A DNA stretch of 11,784 bases from Flavobacteriaceae bacterium. GTDB lineage: Bacteria > Bacteroidota > Bacteroidia > Flavobacteriales > Flavobacteriaceae. Within the stretch, counting starts at the first letter, position 1; each line of letters starts with the position of its first letter. The translations under genes and the position numbers were made by a program. Under the pieces are notes generated by a model. That model saw nothing but the letters and a program-made list of their open reading frames with translations, was not told where the DNA came from and ran no database searches. Location of the stretch: positions 1 through 11,784 of the forward strand of contig JABDPL010000090.1 in the NCBI GenBank assembly GCA_013042825.1, given 5' to 3'. This document shows, piece after piece, positions 1-6,696 of this stretch.

Positions 1-967
1 CATCTACCATCTGTCCTGTACTTAATTCAATACAAAGGATGCGTTTGATTTGGTCTGCCAATTCAAATAAGGGCTGTTTTGGGAATGGGAACAGGGTTAT
101 AGGTCTTAACAGCCCCACCTTTATTCCTTTCTCCCGGGCCAATTCAACAGTTTTTTGAGCGATCCTGGCACTCGAGCCATAAGCAACGATCAGGTATTCG
201 GCATCGTCGCAATGAATTTTTTCGTAGCGCAGGTCCTCTTCTTCCATCTGTCTGTACTTCTTAACCAGCTTATTCACGCGTTCTTCCAACTTTCTGGGTT
301 CGAGATAGAGCGAGGTAATGATGTTGCGTTCTTTTCTACCTTTCTTACCGATGGTTGCCCAATGTCCATACCTTGATTCCACCTCTTCATCCGAAAGCCG
401 TTCCAACTGGTCTTTCAGTTCCACTTTTTCCATGATCTGACCGATCATCCCATCGGAAAGGATCATAACCGGAGCCCTGTATTTAAAGGCAATATCAAAT
501 GCGTCTGATACAAAATCGGCCATCTCCTGAACCGAGGACGGTGCGAGTACATATAATTTATAATCGCCATGACCACCACCTTTAACGGCCTGGTTGTAAT
601 CGGACTGGGCAGGCTGAATGGTCCCAAGACCAGGCCCGCCCCGCACCACATTGACAATTACAGCCGGAAGCTCAGCTCCCGCCAGGTACGAGATACCCTC
701 GAGTTTTAAAGAAATTCCCGGACTGGATGAAGAGGTCATCACACGTTTTCCAGCACTTGCCGCTCCGTAAACCATATTGATGGCAGCTACTTCGCTTTCA
801 GCTTGCAAAACGATCATGCCCGTGCGTTCTTCCGGACGTTCGGCCATGAGATGCTCAATAACCTCAGACTGAGGTGTTATGGGATAACCGAAATAAGCAT
901 CGACCGCGGCCCTGATAGCAGCCTCAGCCAATGCCTCATTTCCTTTCATTAATCGTAATTCAGACAT
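1..967 (-). CDS. vorB: 2-oxoacid:ferredoxin oxidoreductase alpha subunit (VorB/KorA-like), 3' end outside window
   Basis: This is the alpha subunit of a thiamine-diphosphate 2-oxoacid:ferredoxin oxidoreductase. Such enzymes oxidatively decarboxylate branched-chain 2-oxoacids or 2-oxoglutarate to acyl-CoA in the cytoplasm and pass electrons to ferredoxin. The frame stays open for 322 codons from the ATG at 965-967 to the window edge, so roughly the last 10% of a family-length protein (about 360 residues) is missing. Visible family motifs are GYPITPQSE (residues 27-35), QAESEVAAI (55-63), the SSSSPG segment (about 79-84) and RGGPGLGTIQPAQSDY (109-124). A ferredoxin-like subunit gene ends 19 bases upstream on the same strand, which is the usual delta-alpha order of four-subunit enzymes; beta and gamma genes would be expected just outside the window. 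Substrate choice (Vor versus Kor) cannot be decided from this subunit alone. No Shine-Dalgarno is visible, which is normal for Bacteroidota. Confidence 0.93.
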   Translation of the reverse strand, partial: MSELRLMKGNEALAEAAIRAAVDAYFGYPITPQSEVIEHLMAERPEERTGMIVLQAESEVAAINMVYGAASAGKRVMTSSSSPGISLKLEGISYLAGAELPAVIVNVVRGGPGLGTIQPAQSDYNQAVKGGGHGDYKLYVLAPSSVQEMADFVSDAFDIAFKYRAPVMILSDGMIGQIMEKVELKDQLERLSDEEVESRYGHWATIGKKGRKERNIITSLYLEPRKLEERVNKLVKKYRQMEEEDLRYEKIHCDDAEYLIVAYGSSARIAQKTVELAREKGIKVGLLRPITLFPFPKQPLFELADQIKRILCIELSTGQMVD

Positions 968-986
968 AGGAAGTGATTTTGTGTGA

Positions 987-1217
987 TTATGCCGGGACTT
1001 TTACCCGGTATACAGTTATTGCCCGGTCAGGACAAACAATTGCGCAGTTCGTGCAACCGGTGCAGGCTTCAGGATTACTCATATAAGCATAGTGGTAACC
1101 CTTTCGGTTGACTTCAGATGACATGCTGATCACATCTTCTCCACAAACCGGAATACAGACCTCACACCCCTTACAAACCTCCGTATCTACTACAATTGCT
1201 CCTTTTACTTTTGCCAT
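987..1217 (-). CDS. 2x[4Fe-4S] ferredoxin-like delta subunit of the 2-oxoacid oxidoreductase
   Basis: This 76-residue protein is a bacterial-type dicluster ferredoxin module that carries electrons from the 2-oxoacid oxidoreductase core. It has two complete CxxCxxCxxxC motifs, C15/C18/C21/C25 and C52/C55/C58/C62. The fourth cysteine of the second motif is followed by Pro; that of the first is followed by Gly. The two halves together should bind two [4Fe-4S] clusters. It is the first gene of the minus-strand operon and precedes the alpha-subunit gene by 19 bases, so the two are almost certainly co-transcribed. Stand-alone small ferredoxins look similar, but the position directly before a VorB-like gene favours the delta subunit. 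A 5-bp inverted repeat (CCGGG/CCCGG, 992-1008) overlaps the last codons of this gene; it has no T-run and is probably not a terminator. Confidence 0.92.
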   Translation of the reverse strand: MAKVKGAIVVDTEVCKGCEVCIPVCGEDVISMSSEVNRKGYHYAYMSNPEACTGCTNCAIVCPDRAITVYRVKVPA

Positions 1218-1333
1218 GATATGAGTTTTAGATGCAATTCTTGCAGGTTAAAATTAAGTACCATAAAACTATGGATAAGGCGGGGAATTAAAAATGATAA
1301 AAGTCATCTATCGTTATCCGGTGAAACCAGGTT

Positions 1334-1362
1334 AAAAGCTAGGCTAACCTAATAAATTTCAA
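1334..1362 (-). promoter_or_regulatory. candidate Bacteroidota-type promoter for the oxidoreductase operon
   Basis: On the minus strand a TTG (1360-1362) is followed after 18 bases by TAGCTTTT (1334-1341). That is one mismatch from the Bacteroidota -7 consensus TAnnTTTG, at acceptable spacing from the -33 TTG. It would give a leader of about 110 bases before the ferredoxin start at 1217. The spacer 1218-1432 separates divergent genes, so promoters must lie here in both directions. The match is weak in such AT-rich DNA. Confidence 0.3.
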
Positions 1363-1432
1363 TAGATTGCATAAGTTTTTCCGCGCTAATGACCAGTGAA
1401 AAAATCTAAACTTCATCCATAAAAATGAATAT

Positions 1433-1921
1433 ATGCGCAATTCAATTATATCCACCTTAATTTTTTTCTTCTCCAACATAATAATAGGTCAGATAGCTCC
1501 CGATTCCAAACTGTTTATGACCTTAAAAACACAGGACAGCCTCTTATTTGAACGTGGATTTAATCGTTGCGATATCGATTATTTAAAAACAGTAATAAGT
1601 GCAGATCTCAAATTTTACCACGACCAGAGCGGAATTCAGAACGCAAAAGGATTTTTTGAAAGTATCAGGAAAAACATCTGTTCCAATTCAAAAAGCAAAC
1701 CTGTACGAAAGCTAAATTCAAACAGCCTTGAGGTCTATCCACTATATAACAATGGGAAACTTTATGGTGCCATTCAAAAGGGCGTTCATGCTTTCTATCT
1801 GAGAGAGGAGGACAAAGCGGATGTCTTCACAAGTAAAGCCAGGTTTACCCATGTATGGTTACTGGAAGATCAGATTTGGAAAATCAATCAGGTCTTGAGT
1901 TATGACCACAAATCAGATTAA
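1433..1921 (+). CDS. exported DUF4440 / NTF2-like domain protein
   Basis: This 162-residue protein has an N-terminal hydrophobic signal peptide (residues about 4-18, ending in GQ at 19-20) followed by one NTF2-like cone-shaped domain of the DUF4440 type. Family-like features are the N-terminal RGFNRCD segment (41-47), FYHDQSG (61-67), GVHAFY (117-122), and the C-terminal ARFTHVW...WKI...LSYDH block (136-158). NTF2-like domains serve as small-molecule enzymes or simple binding domains; nothing here tells which, so no reaction is assigned. The ATG at 1433 is chosen because it directly begins the signal peptide; another ATG at 1425 is out of frame and closes quickly. The metallopeptidase gene starts 48 bases downstream on the same strand and may be co-transcribed. 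Confidence 0.8.
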   Translation: MRNSIISTLIFFFSNIIIGQIAPDSKLFMTLKTQDSLLFERGFNRCDIDYLKTVISADLKFYHDQSGIQNAKGFFESIRKNICSNSKSKPVRKLNSNSLEVYPLYNNGKLYGAIQKGVHAFYLREEDKADVFTSKARFTHVWLLEDQIWKINQVLSYDHKSD

Positions 1922-1969
1922 ACATGTAACATCATACTATCCTGAATCGTCATATTTATATATGCCATT

Positions 1970-2770
1970 ATGAATACTCTAAAACTCAGTATACTTGTTA
2001 TACTGGTACTTAACCTCTCAGGATGGGGACAATCGGCCAACCTGATTGAAAAGTTTGAAAAATACCGGATACATTACGATTCAATAGACGTTTCCCAGGC
2101 GAAACAAATAACCTCCTGGTTGCAGGATGGCCAGCAAAATATCCGTTCTGTTTTCAATAAAGACTTTAAGAGATCCTTTGACATTTTTATATTCAGTGAC
2201 AGAGATAGCCTTGACAAACAATGGCAGAAAGACTGGAACATGCCCGGATTTAAATCGCAATGCTGGATGGTAGCCAGTGGTATTGCACACAGGCTCGACA
2301 TCCTGTCTCCGCGCGTATGGCAAGCCCAGGCCTGTGAGCATGATGTCAGGGATACGACCGCTACAAGGAAAATTGTATTTCATGAAATGATCCATGTGTT
2401 TCATGGCCAGCATAACCCCTCCCCGACTTTTGAGCATATTGATAACATCGATTGGTTTGTTGAGGGTATTGCTGTTTATAGCTCCGGGCAACTTGACCAG
2501 AGCAGGTATGCAGATGCACAGGATTTCTTGATAAAAAATGAGGGGCCCAATACACTTTCTGAAATCTGGAAAGGCGAGAACCGCTACGGACTTGCAGGAT
2601 CCATCGTAAAATTTATCGATGACCGATATGGGCGAAAGGTACTGTTTGACATGCTTGCTTATACAAGTGCAACAGAAATGCTCAACCACCTCAGCATCTC
2701 TGAAAAAGAACTCCTACTCCTTTGGAAGACAGCAGTCAGATCCAATTCGTCTGTACAGAACAAATTTTGA
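1970..2770 (+). CDS. exported gluzincin-type (HExxH...E) metallopeptidase, peptidase MA-like
   Basis: This 266-residue protein starts with a signal peptide (residues 1 to about 21, ending GWGQ). The core carries the zinc-binding HEMIH motif (H138, E139, H142) and, 23 residues after H142, a glutamate in WFVEGIAVY (E165). Together these give the HExxH plus third Glu ligand layout of gluzincins, as in peptidase MA-like families where the helix reads W-x-x-EG-x-A-x-Y. It should therefore be a secreted or periplasmic zinc peptidase; its substrate is unknown. A basic and aromatic N-terminal domain (about 22-130) and a helical C-terminal region (about 205-255) flank the catalytic helices, the second carrying the AGSIVKFI...YG pattern often seen after such domains. 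It lies 48 bases after the NTF2-like gene. A long minus-strand frame across it (2081-2689) is an antisense shadow. Confidence 0.82.
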   Translation: MNTLKLSILVILVLNLSGWGQSANLIEKFEKYRIHYDSIDVSQAKQITSWLQDGQQNIRSVFNKDFKRSFDIFIFSDRDSLDKQWQKDWNMPGFKSQCWMVASGIAHRLDILSPRVWQAQACEHDVRDTTATRKIVFHEMIHVFHGQHNPSPTFEHIDNIDWFVEGIAVYSSGQLDQSRYADAQDFLIKNEGPNTLSEIWKGENRYGLAGSIVKFIDDRYGRKVLFDMLAYTSATEMLNHLSISEKELLLLWKTAVRSNSSVQNKF

Positions 2771-2868
2771 TGCTCACTTCATAACCGGCAAAGATCCTTT
2801 ATTTTCCAGGTTGAAAACATTCATGTTTCTTATCTGTAATTGTTTGATCACTACCGACTTTTCCAGAG

Positions 2869-3352
2869 ATGAAATCATGGCTAACCTATACATTTCTACT
2901 TGTGTTTGCCGTCTGCTGGGCTTCCAGTTTATTCCTGTGGTATCCCTGGAGCTATGATACCAGCTTGGGCATGATCTTAATGTTAACGGTTTTCCCCTTG
3001 GCCTGGGTATATACGGTATATCTGGGGTTGATAACCTTCCCCCAACCAAACTTGAAACAGCTGCTGCGCATACCTCATCGATTTTCCTGTTACCGGCGAT
3101 TCTTTCCGATTATGTTTTCTTTGGAATAATACAGGTTGCGATTGATGAATTATACCATCCCACTGCCCTCTATGGTTATGGCTTTCTGCTGATATTGCCA
3201 TTTGTTATCGCCCTATTTATGAAGTAAAAATATTAGCGAGAAGGAGGCCTGTAAAAACAAGTAACCAAAAGAAGGCGTTTTTCGTGGGCCTCTCATATTT
3301 ACTGACACTTATCGTAATAATAACTTTTGATTTGAATTCATCTTTACACTGA
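2869..3352 (+). pseudogene. polytopic membrane protein gene broken by two one-base frameshifts
   Basis: The ATG at 2869 opens a frame encoding two clear transmembrane segments (WLTYTFLLVFAVCWASSLF and LGMILMLTVFPLAWVYTVYL), but from about 3060 its translation becomes basic and soluble and it stops at 3127-3129. Membrane-like sequence continues in the -1 frame from about 3040 (SSIFLLPAILSDYVFFGII, then GFLLILPFVIALF) until a TAA at 3225-3227. The same happens again: the next -1 frame reads KILARRRPVKTSNQKK, then a hydrophobic helix VGLSYLLTLIVIITF, and stops with TGA at 3350-3352. Restoring one base near the C run at 3039-3043 and one near the TTT at 3216-3218 would give a single protein of about 161 residues with roughly five membrane segments and a cytoplasmic basic loop. 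I do not recognise the family. Alternatives are sequencing errors or, less likely, recoding. The expected intact length is inference. Confidence 0.65.
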
Positions 3353-3377
3353 ATTCAACTTAATAATGAACTAAGGA

Positions 3378-3458
3378 TGCCAAAGAGCTCACCGGCCCGA
3401 TCCAACTATCTTTTCCTTTTATTCAATACCAAATGTGCTTGCTTAAACCCTTTGTAAG
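3378..3458 (+). other. non-coding stretch with a 26-codon open frame of unknown meaning
   Basis: The roughly 290 bases between the broken membrane-protein gene and the haloperoxidase lipoprotein start hold no convincing gene. The only notable open frame runs from an ATG at 3378 to a TAA at 3456-3458 (26 residues, beginning MPKSSPARSNYLF). It has no ribosome binding site, and the reverse strand of the same stretch also reads as fairly protein-like, so it may be a remnant or chance. A 10-bp perfect palindrome AGGAATTCCT sits at 3457-3466, and an intrinsic terminator follows. Confidence 0.2.
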
Positions 3459-3481
3459 GAATTCCTGAACTGAAAGCTTAT

Positions 3482-3519
3482 AATTTCATGCTTGCCAAAG
3501 CCTATGAAATTCTTTTTTT
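3482..3519 (+). terminator. intrinsic (Rho-independent) terminator
   Basis: An 8-bp arm AATTTCAT (3482-3489) pairs with ATGAAATT (3504-3511). Inside it GCTT (3490-3493) pairs with AAGC (3498-3501) around the loop GCCA, leaving a two-base bulge CT. One base after the stem comes a run of seven T (3513-3519). The T-run exists only for plus-strand transcription, so this should end the transcript coming from the NTF2-like/metallopeptidase/membrane-protein block, or a small RNA from 3353-3480. Confidence 0.7.
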
Positions 3520-3540
3520 AATATCGGATCAAATACTAAT

Positions 3541-3554
3541 TTTCGTAATTTTAG
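3541..3554 (+). promoter_or_regulatory. candidate -7 promoter element upstream of the haloperoxidase gene
   Basis: TAATTTTA (3546-3553) matches the Bacteroidota -7 box TAnnTTTG with one mismatch. It lies just downstream of the intrinsic terminator and about 90 bases before the likely start at 3643. The context TTCGTAATTTTAG is nearly the same as TTCGTATTTTAG upstream of the serine hydrolase gene at 8413-8424. No clear -33 TTG is seen at ideal spacing. Confidence 0.3.
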
Positions 3555-3642
3555 GGGTAATTCTGCATTATATAAATTTAGCGTTTTGTCCGTTGAATTA
3601 GACCGAAATATTATGTCCAAACCTAATTTTAATTTCTTAATT

Positions 3643-5127
3643 ATGTATAGATATCTATCGATCTTTCTATTCGCACTTGCAATTTTCGGATGTAAAGAAA
3701 AATCAGATCAGAATAAAGCTTTGTCTGAAGTTACCTCGGAACCTACAGGGGTCGATAATATTGCCTATAAATGGGGAAAAATGGCACTCATAGCCACAGC
3801 AAATGACACTGAACGCTTTCAGCCCAGGCCCACGGTGACTTCCCGCTATCTCGGGTTGATATTTGTCTCGGTTTTTGATGCCTGGTCACGTTATGATGAA
3901 AGCGCCATCCCGGTTTATCTGGAGGGTGTGGACCGCAGGCCTTCAGATGAGCATACCCTGAATAATAAGGAGATTGCCGTGAGCTATGCTGCCTTTCGGG
4001 CGATGAATGAATATTATTATGCGGATATGGCGCTGTTCTCCGAATTTATGAAGGAATAGGGTTATGATCCAGAAAACGAATCCATGGATCCTTCTACCCC
4101 TGAAGGTATAGGAAATTTGGCGGCCAGGGCCGTTATCGAAGCACGCAAAGGCGATGGTTCAAACCAATACGGGGAAGAAGAAGGGTCTGATGGGGAGCCC
4201 TATTTCAATTACACGGGATATGAACCTGTTAATTCAGCAGATGAGAATGTCGATCTCAATCGCTGGCAACCGAAATACTTTGCCGATGGTGAGGGTGGAA
4301 AATATGCCCCCGGATGCCTAACGCCCTTCTGGGATAAGGTTAAACCAATGGCGATAAAATCTGCAGACCAGTTCAGACCGGGTCCCCCGCCCATGATAGG
4401 TTCAGAACAATTGGAAAAGGAAGTTCAGGAGGTCGTTGAGGTACAAGCTAAATTAACCGACTACCAGAAGGCTTTGGTCGAGTTTATGAGGGACGGACCA
4501 CAATCGGTACAACAGGCGGGTCACTGGCTGAAGTTTGCTCAGGATGTTTCCCGTCGTGATAAGCACATCCTCGACCAGGATGTTAAAATGTACTTTTTCA
4601 ACCAGGTTGTTGCCATGGATGCTTTTATAGCATCTTGGGATTCTAAAATGTACTACGACTATGCGCGTCCGTACGCCCTTGTTCATAAATATTATGAAGA
4701 CCAGATCATAAAAGCCTGGGGTGGTGAAGGCAAAGGCATGATGGAAATCGATGGTGAGCAATGGCGTCCCTATTCGCCTGAAACATTTTTATGCCCACCG
4801 TTTCCAAGCTATGTTTCCGGACACAGCTGCGTTAGTGGCGCTTGTGGGGAAGCCCTGAAATTATGGACAGGTAGCGATGAATTCGGTGAGGAGGTGGAAT
4901 TGGTCGCCGGTGCTCTTACCGAACCTGAAAACCTGGGTGAAACCGTTACCCTTAAGTTCCCTACCTTTACCGAGACGGCAGATATGGCCGGAATATCCAG
5001 GGTACTGGGCGGTTATCATATTCAGGCCGATAATGTGGCCGGTTTGGAACTGGGAAGAAATGTAGCCAGGGAAGCCTGGAAATTCTACAATAAACATATC
5101 GGAAAGCCCTTGACTGAATCCAAATAA
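3643..5127 (+). pseudogene. vanadium-dependent haloperoxidase / PAP2-type lipoprotein interrupted by an in-frame amber codon
   Basis: The product is a lipoprotein of the vanadium haloperoxidase/PAP2 acid phosphatase superfamily; intact members oxidise halides with peroxide or hydrolyse phosphate esters outside the inner membrane. The chosen ATG at 3643 begins a lipoprotein signal peptide ending FALAIFGC; an upstream TTG at 3586 in the same frame is less likely. The frame reads to TAG at 4057-4059, continues in the same frame as GYDPENES, and has an ATG at 4084 opening 347 more codons to TAA at 5125-5127. All three catalytic motifs lie in that second part (its numbering): K-x6-RP (K188, R195-P196), PSYVSGH (241-247), and SR-x5-H-x3-D (S305, R306, H312, D316). 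The stop sits where the N-terminal helical part joins a family-typical GYDP...TPEGIGN segment, so it is probably a TTG-to-TAG change. Restart at 4084 would yield a protein without signal peptide, unlikely to function. TAG is a normal stop for two other genes here. Confidence 0.82.
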
Positions 5128-5201
5128 TAAATTACCCCTGTGATTTAATTAACATAGTTGGTGAGCCTGGCCGTTATTAGATCATTTGATATTGCAATTA
5201 A

Positions 5202-6143
5202 ATGAAGGATACCGATGACTTGATAACATGGTTATTAACGGGCGATGTTTCCATTCAGTTCCAGGTGCATCGGGATCTGCTTTCAACCGAAAGAATGGAT
5301 CTTCAAAACAGGATTGCCACCGAAGGCTGGGGTAGATCATACCTGTCACAACGGCATCCTGAAGGGTATTGGGGCAAGCGGTTCTATGAGCCCAAATGGA
5401 TATCCTCCCATTATACCCTTCTCGATCTTAAAAACCTCGGACTTCCGCAGGGCAACCGACAGGTAAGAGCATCCATAAATCGCATATTGCAGGAAGAACG
5501 AAGTGATGACGGTGGTATCGGGCCGTTTGGCGTTAAACATAAATCCGATGTATGTGTGAACGGCATGTTCCTCAATTACGCCAGCTATTTCGGGGCGAAT
5601 GCTGAAGCCCTGGAATTGATTGTCGACTTCCTCCTTAACGAATACATGCCTGATGGCGGCTTTAACTGCCGGTCTAACCGGTCAGCTGCAATACACAGTT
5701 CATTACATTCAACCATAAGTGTGCTTGAGGGTATTACGGAATATCAAAAAAGTGGGTTTGACTATCGCAACACTGAATTGGAACAAGCTAAACAAACGGC
5801 GATTGAATTCATACTTCAACATAAATTGTTCATGTCGGATAAGTCGGGGCAGATCATTCACAAGGAGTTTCTCAAATTCCATTATCCCTGCCGTTGGCGC
5901 TATGATATCCTGAGAGCATTGGATTATTTTCGATATGAAGCGGTTCCCTGGGACTATCGCATGCAACCGGCTATTGATGTGCTGATGAAAAAACGCAGCA
6001 AAGATGGCCGCTGGAAAGTTAACGCTCATTACCCCGGGAAGGTGCATTTCGAATTGGAGAAGGCCGGTAAACCCAGCCGATGGATTACACTTCGGGCCCT
6101 GAGAACAATAAAGAAGTTTAAGCTCGAAGAATATTCTGTCTAA
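5202..6143 (+). CDS. terpenoid-cyclase/prenyltransferase-like alpha/alpha-toroid protein
   Basis: This 313-residue protein has no signal peptide and should be cytoplasmic. It shows the repeated helix pairs and Gly-rich turns of the terpenoid cyclase/protein prenyltransferase toroid: GYWGKRFYEPKW (55-66), SDDGGIGPFG (101-110), PDGGFNC (150-156) and KDGRW (267-271). Other conserved-looking blocks are SDVCVNGMFLNYASYFG (115-131), HYPCRWRYDILRALDYF (227-243) and GKPSRWITLRALR (289-301). It lacks the DxDD motif of squalene-hopene cyclases, so class II cyclisation is not supported. D116, C118 and H165 recall the Asp-Cys-His zinc site of prenyltransferase beta subunits, but this is only a resemblance. 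I know of similar single-domain toroid proteins in many bacteria without a firm function. It starts 74 bases after the haloperoxidase gene on the same strand; co-transcription is possible. Confidence 0.75.
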   Translation: MKDTDDLITWLLTGDVSIQFQVHRDLLSTERMDLQNRIATEGWGRSYLSQRHPEGYWGKRFYEPKWISSHYTLLDLKNLGLPQGNRQVRASINRILQEERSDDGGIGPFGVKHKSDVCVNGMFLNYASYFGANAEALELIVDFLLNEYMPDGGFNCRSNRSAAIHSSLHSTISVLEGITEYQKSGFDYRNTELEQAKQTAIEFILQHKLFMSDKSGQIIHKEFLKFHYPCRWRYDILRALDYFRYEAVPWDYRMQPAIDVLMKKRSKDGRWKVNAHYPGKVHFELEKAGKPSRWITLRALRTIKKFKLEEYSV

Positions 6144-6174
6144 ATTTCTATATTTATTAAAATTATTATCTGCT

Positions 6175-6636
6175 ATGAAACAATACGCTCTTCTCGCTGT
6201 AATTGCGGTCCTATCATTGTCAGTTAATTTGTCAAATGCCCAGGAGATTACCGCCTTCCCGGGTTTCTGGGGTATGGAATATTACCAGGATGATCAAAAA
6301 ATATCAAAAGAGGATCTGACCTCACTTTTTAAAACCAATACTGAAGTAGATGAGCTTTGGAACAAGGCCAACGCAAATGCAACCCTGGCCTATATCAGTT
6401 TTGCCGCAGAGTTCGGGTTTGCTGTTTGGGGCGGTTATGCCTGGGCCAATGATGATGATGTCACTATTCCGGCGATAGGTGTTGTGGGGACAGCCGTTTT
6501 GGCTTCGATTTTTCTGTCTAATGCCAATAAGAAAAGAAAGGAGGCTATTTTAAAATACAATAGCAGCCTGGAAAAGAAAGTTTCCCTTGGTGTTAATATC
6601 AATGAATACGGACTCGGACTGGCCGTAAGATTTTAA
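6175..6636 (+). CDS. small exported protein with a central hydrophobic helical hairpin, function unknown
   Basis: I do not recognise this 153-residue protein. It has a signal peptide (1 to about 22, ending LSNAQ), then a short polar segment, two hydrophobic stretches (about 70-92 and 97-116) separated by an acidic turn ANDDDV, a basic and polar helix with SNANKKRKEAILKYN (115-129), and a C-terminal strand-like end GLGLAVRF whose final residue is Phe. The SNANKKRKEAILKYN pattern followed by a short beta-like tail is common in Bacteroidota envelope proteins of unknown role. Terminal Phe is typical of outer-membrane proteins, but a membrane-embedded hairpin would suit the inner membrane, so location is unclear. 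It starts 31 bases after the toroid-protein gene and may share its transcript. Confidence 0.7.
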   Translation: MKQYALLAVIAVLSLSVNLSNAQEITAFPGFWGMEYYQDDQKISKEDLTSLFKTNTEVDELWNKANANATLAYISFAAEFGFAVWGGYAWANDDDVTIPAIGVVGTAVLASIFLSNANKKRKEAILKYNSSLEKKVSLGVNINEYGLGLAVRF

Positions 6637-6696
6637 TTCAAATTCGAATATCAGGTGATGATGAAGTCCCGGATCTAAGTATATAATTTTAATGCT

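Noticed and set aside
992..1008. CCGGG-N7-CCCGG hairpin at the end of the ferredoxin gene as a terminator
   Set aside because: It lies inside the coding end, has a stem of only five pairs, no T-run follows, and the alpha-subunit gene continues on the same strand 19 bases later.
2081..2689. 202-codon minus-strand open frame opposite the metallopeptidase gene
   Set aside because: The plus strand encodes a signal peptide and HExxH...E motif; the antisense translation is Cys-rich and without recognisable domains, so it is a shadow.
3244..3292. GAGGCC/GGCCTC inverted repeat as a terminator
   Set aside because: The 37-base loop is too long, no T-run follows, and the stretch lies inside the third frame segment of the broken membrane-protein gene.
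3586..3642. Upstream TTG start for the haloperoxidase lipoprotein
   Set aside because: It would place about 19 polar residues before a typical lipoprotein signal peptide; the ATG at 3643 begins the signal peptide directly.
4057..4059. Amber stop as evidence of an altered genetic code
   Set aside because: TAG is the natural end of the SnoaL-like gene (7882-7884) and of the serine hydrolase gene (10104-10106), so it is a normal stop in this genome.
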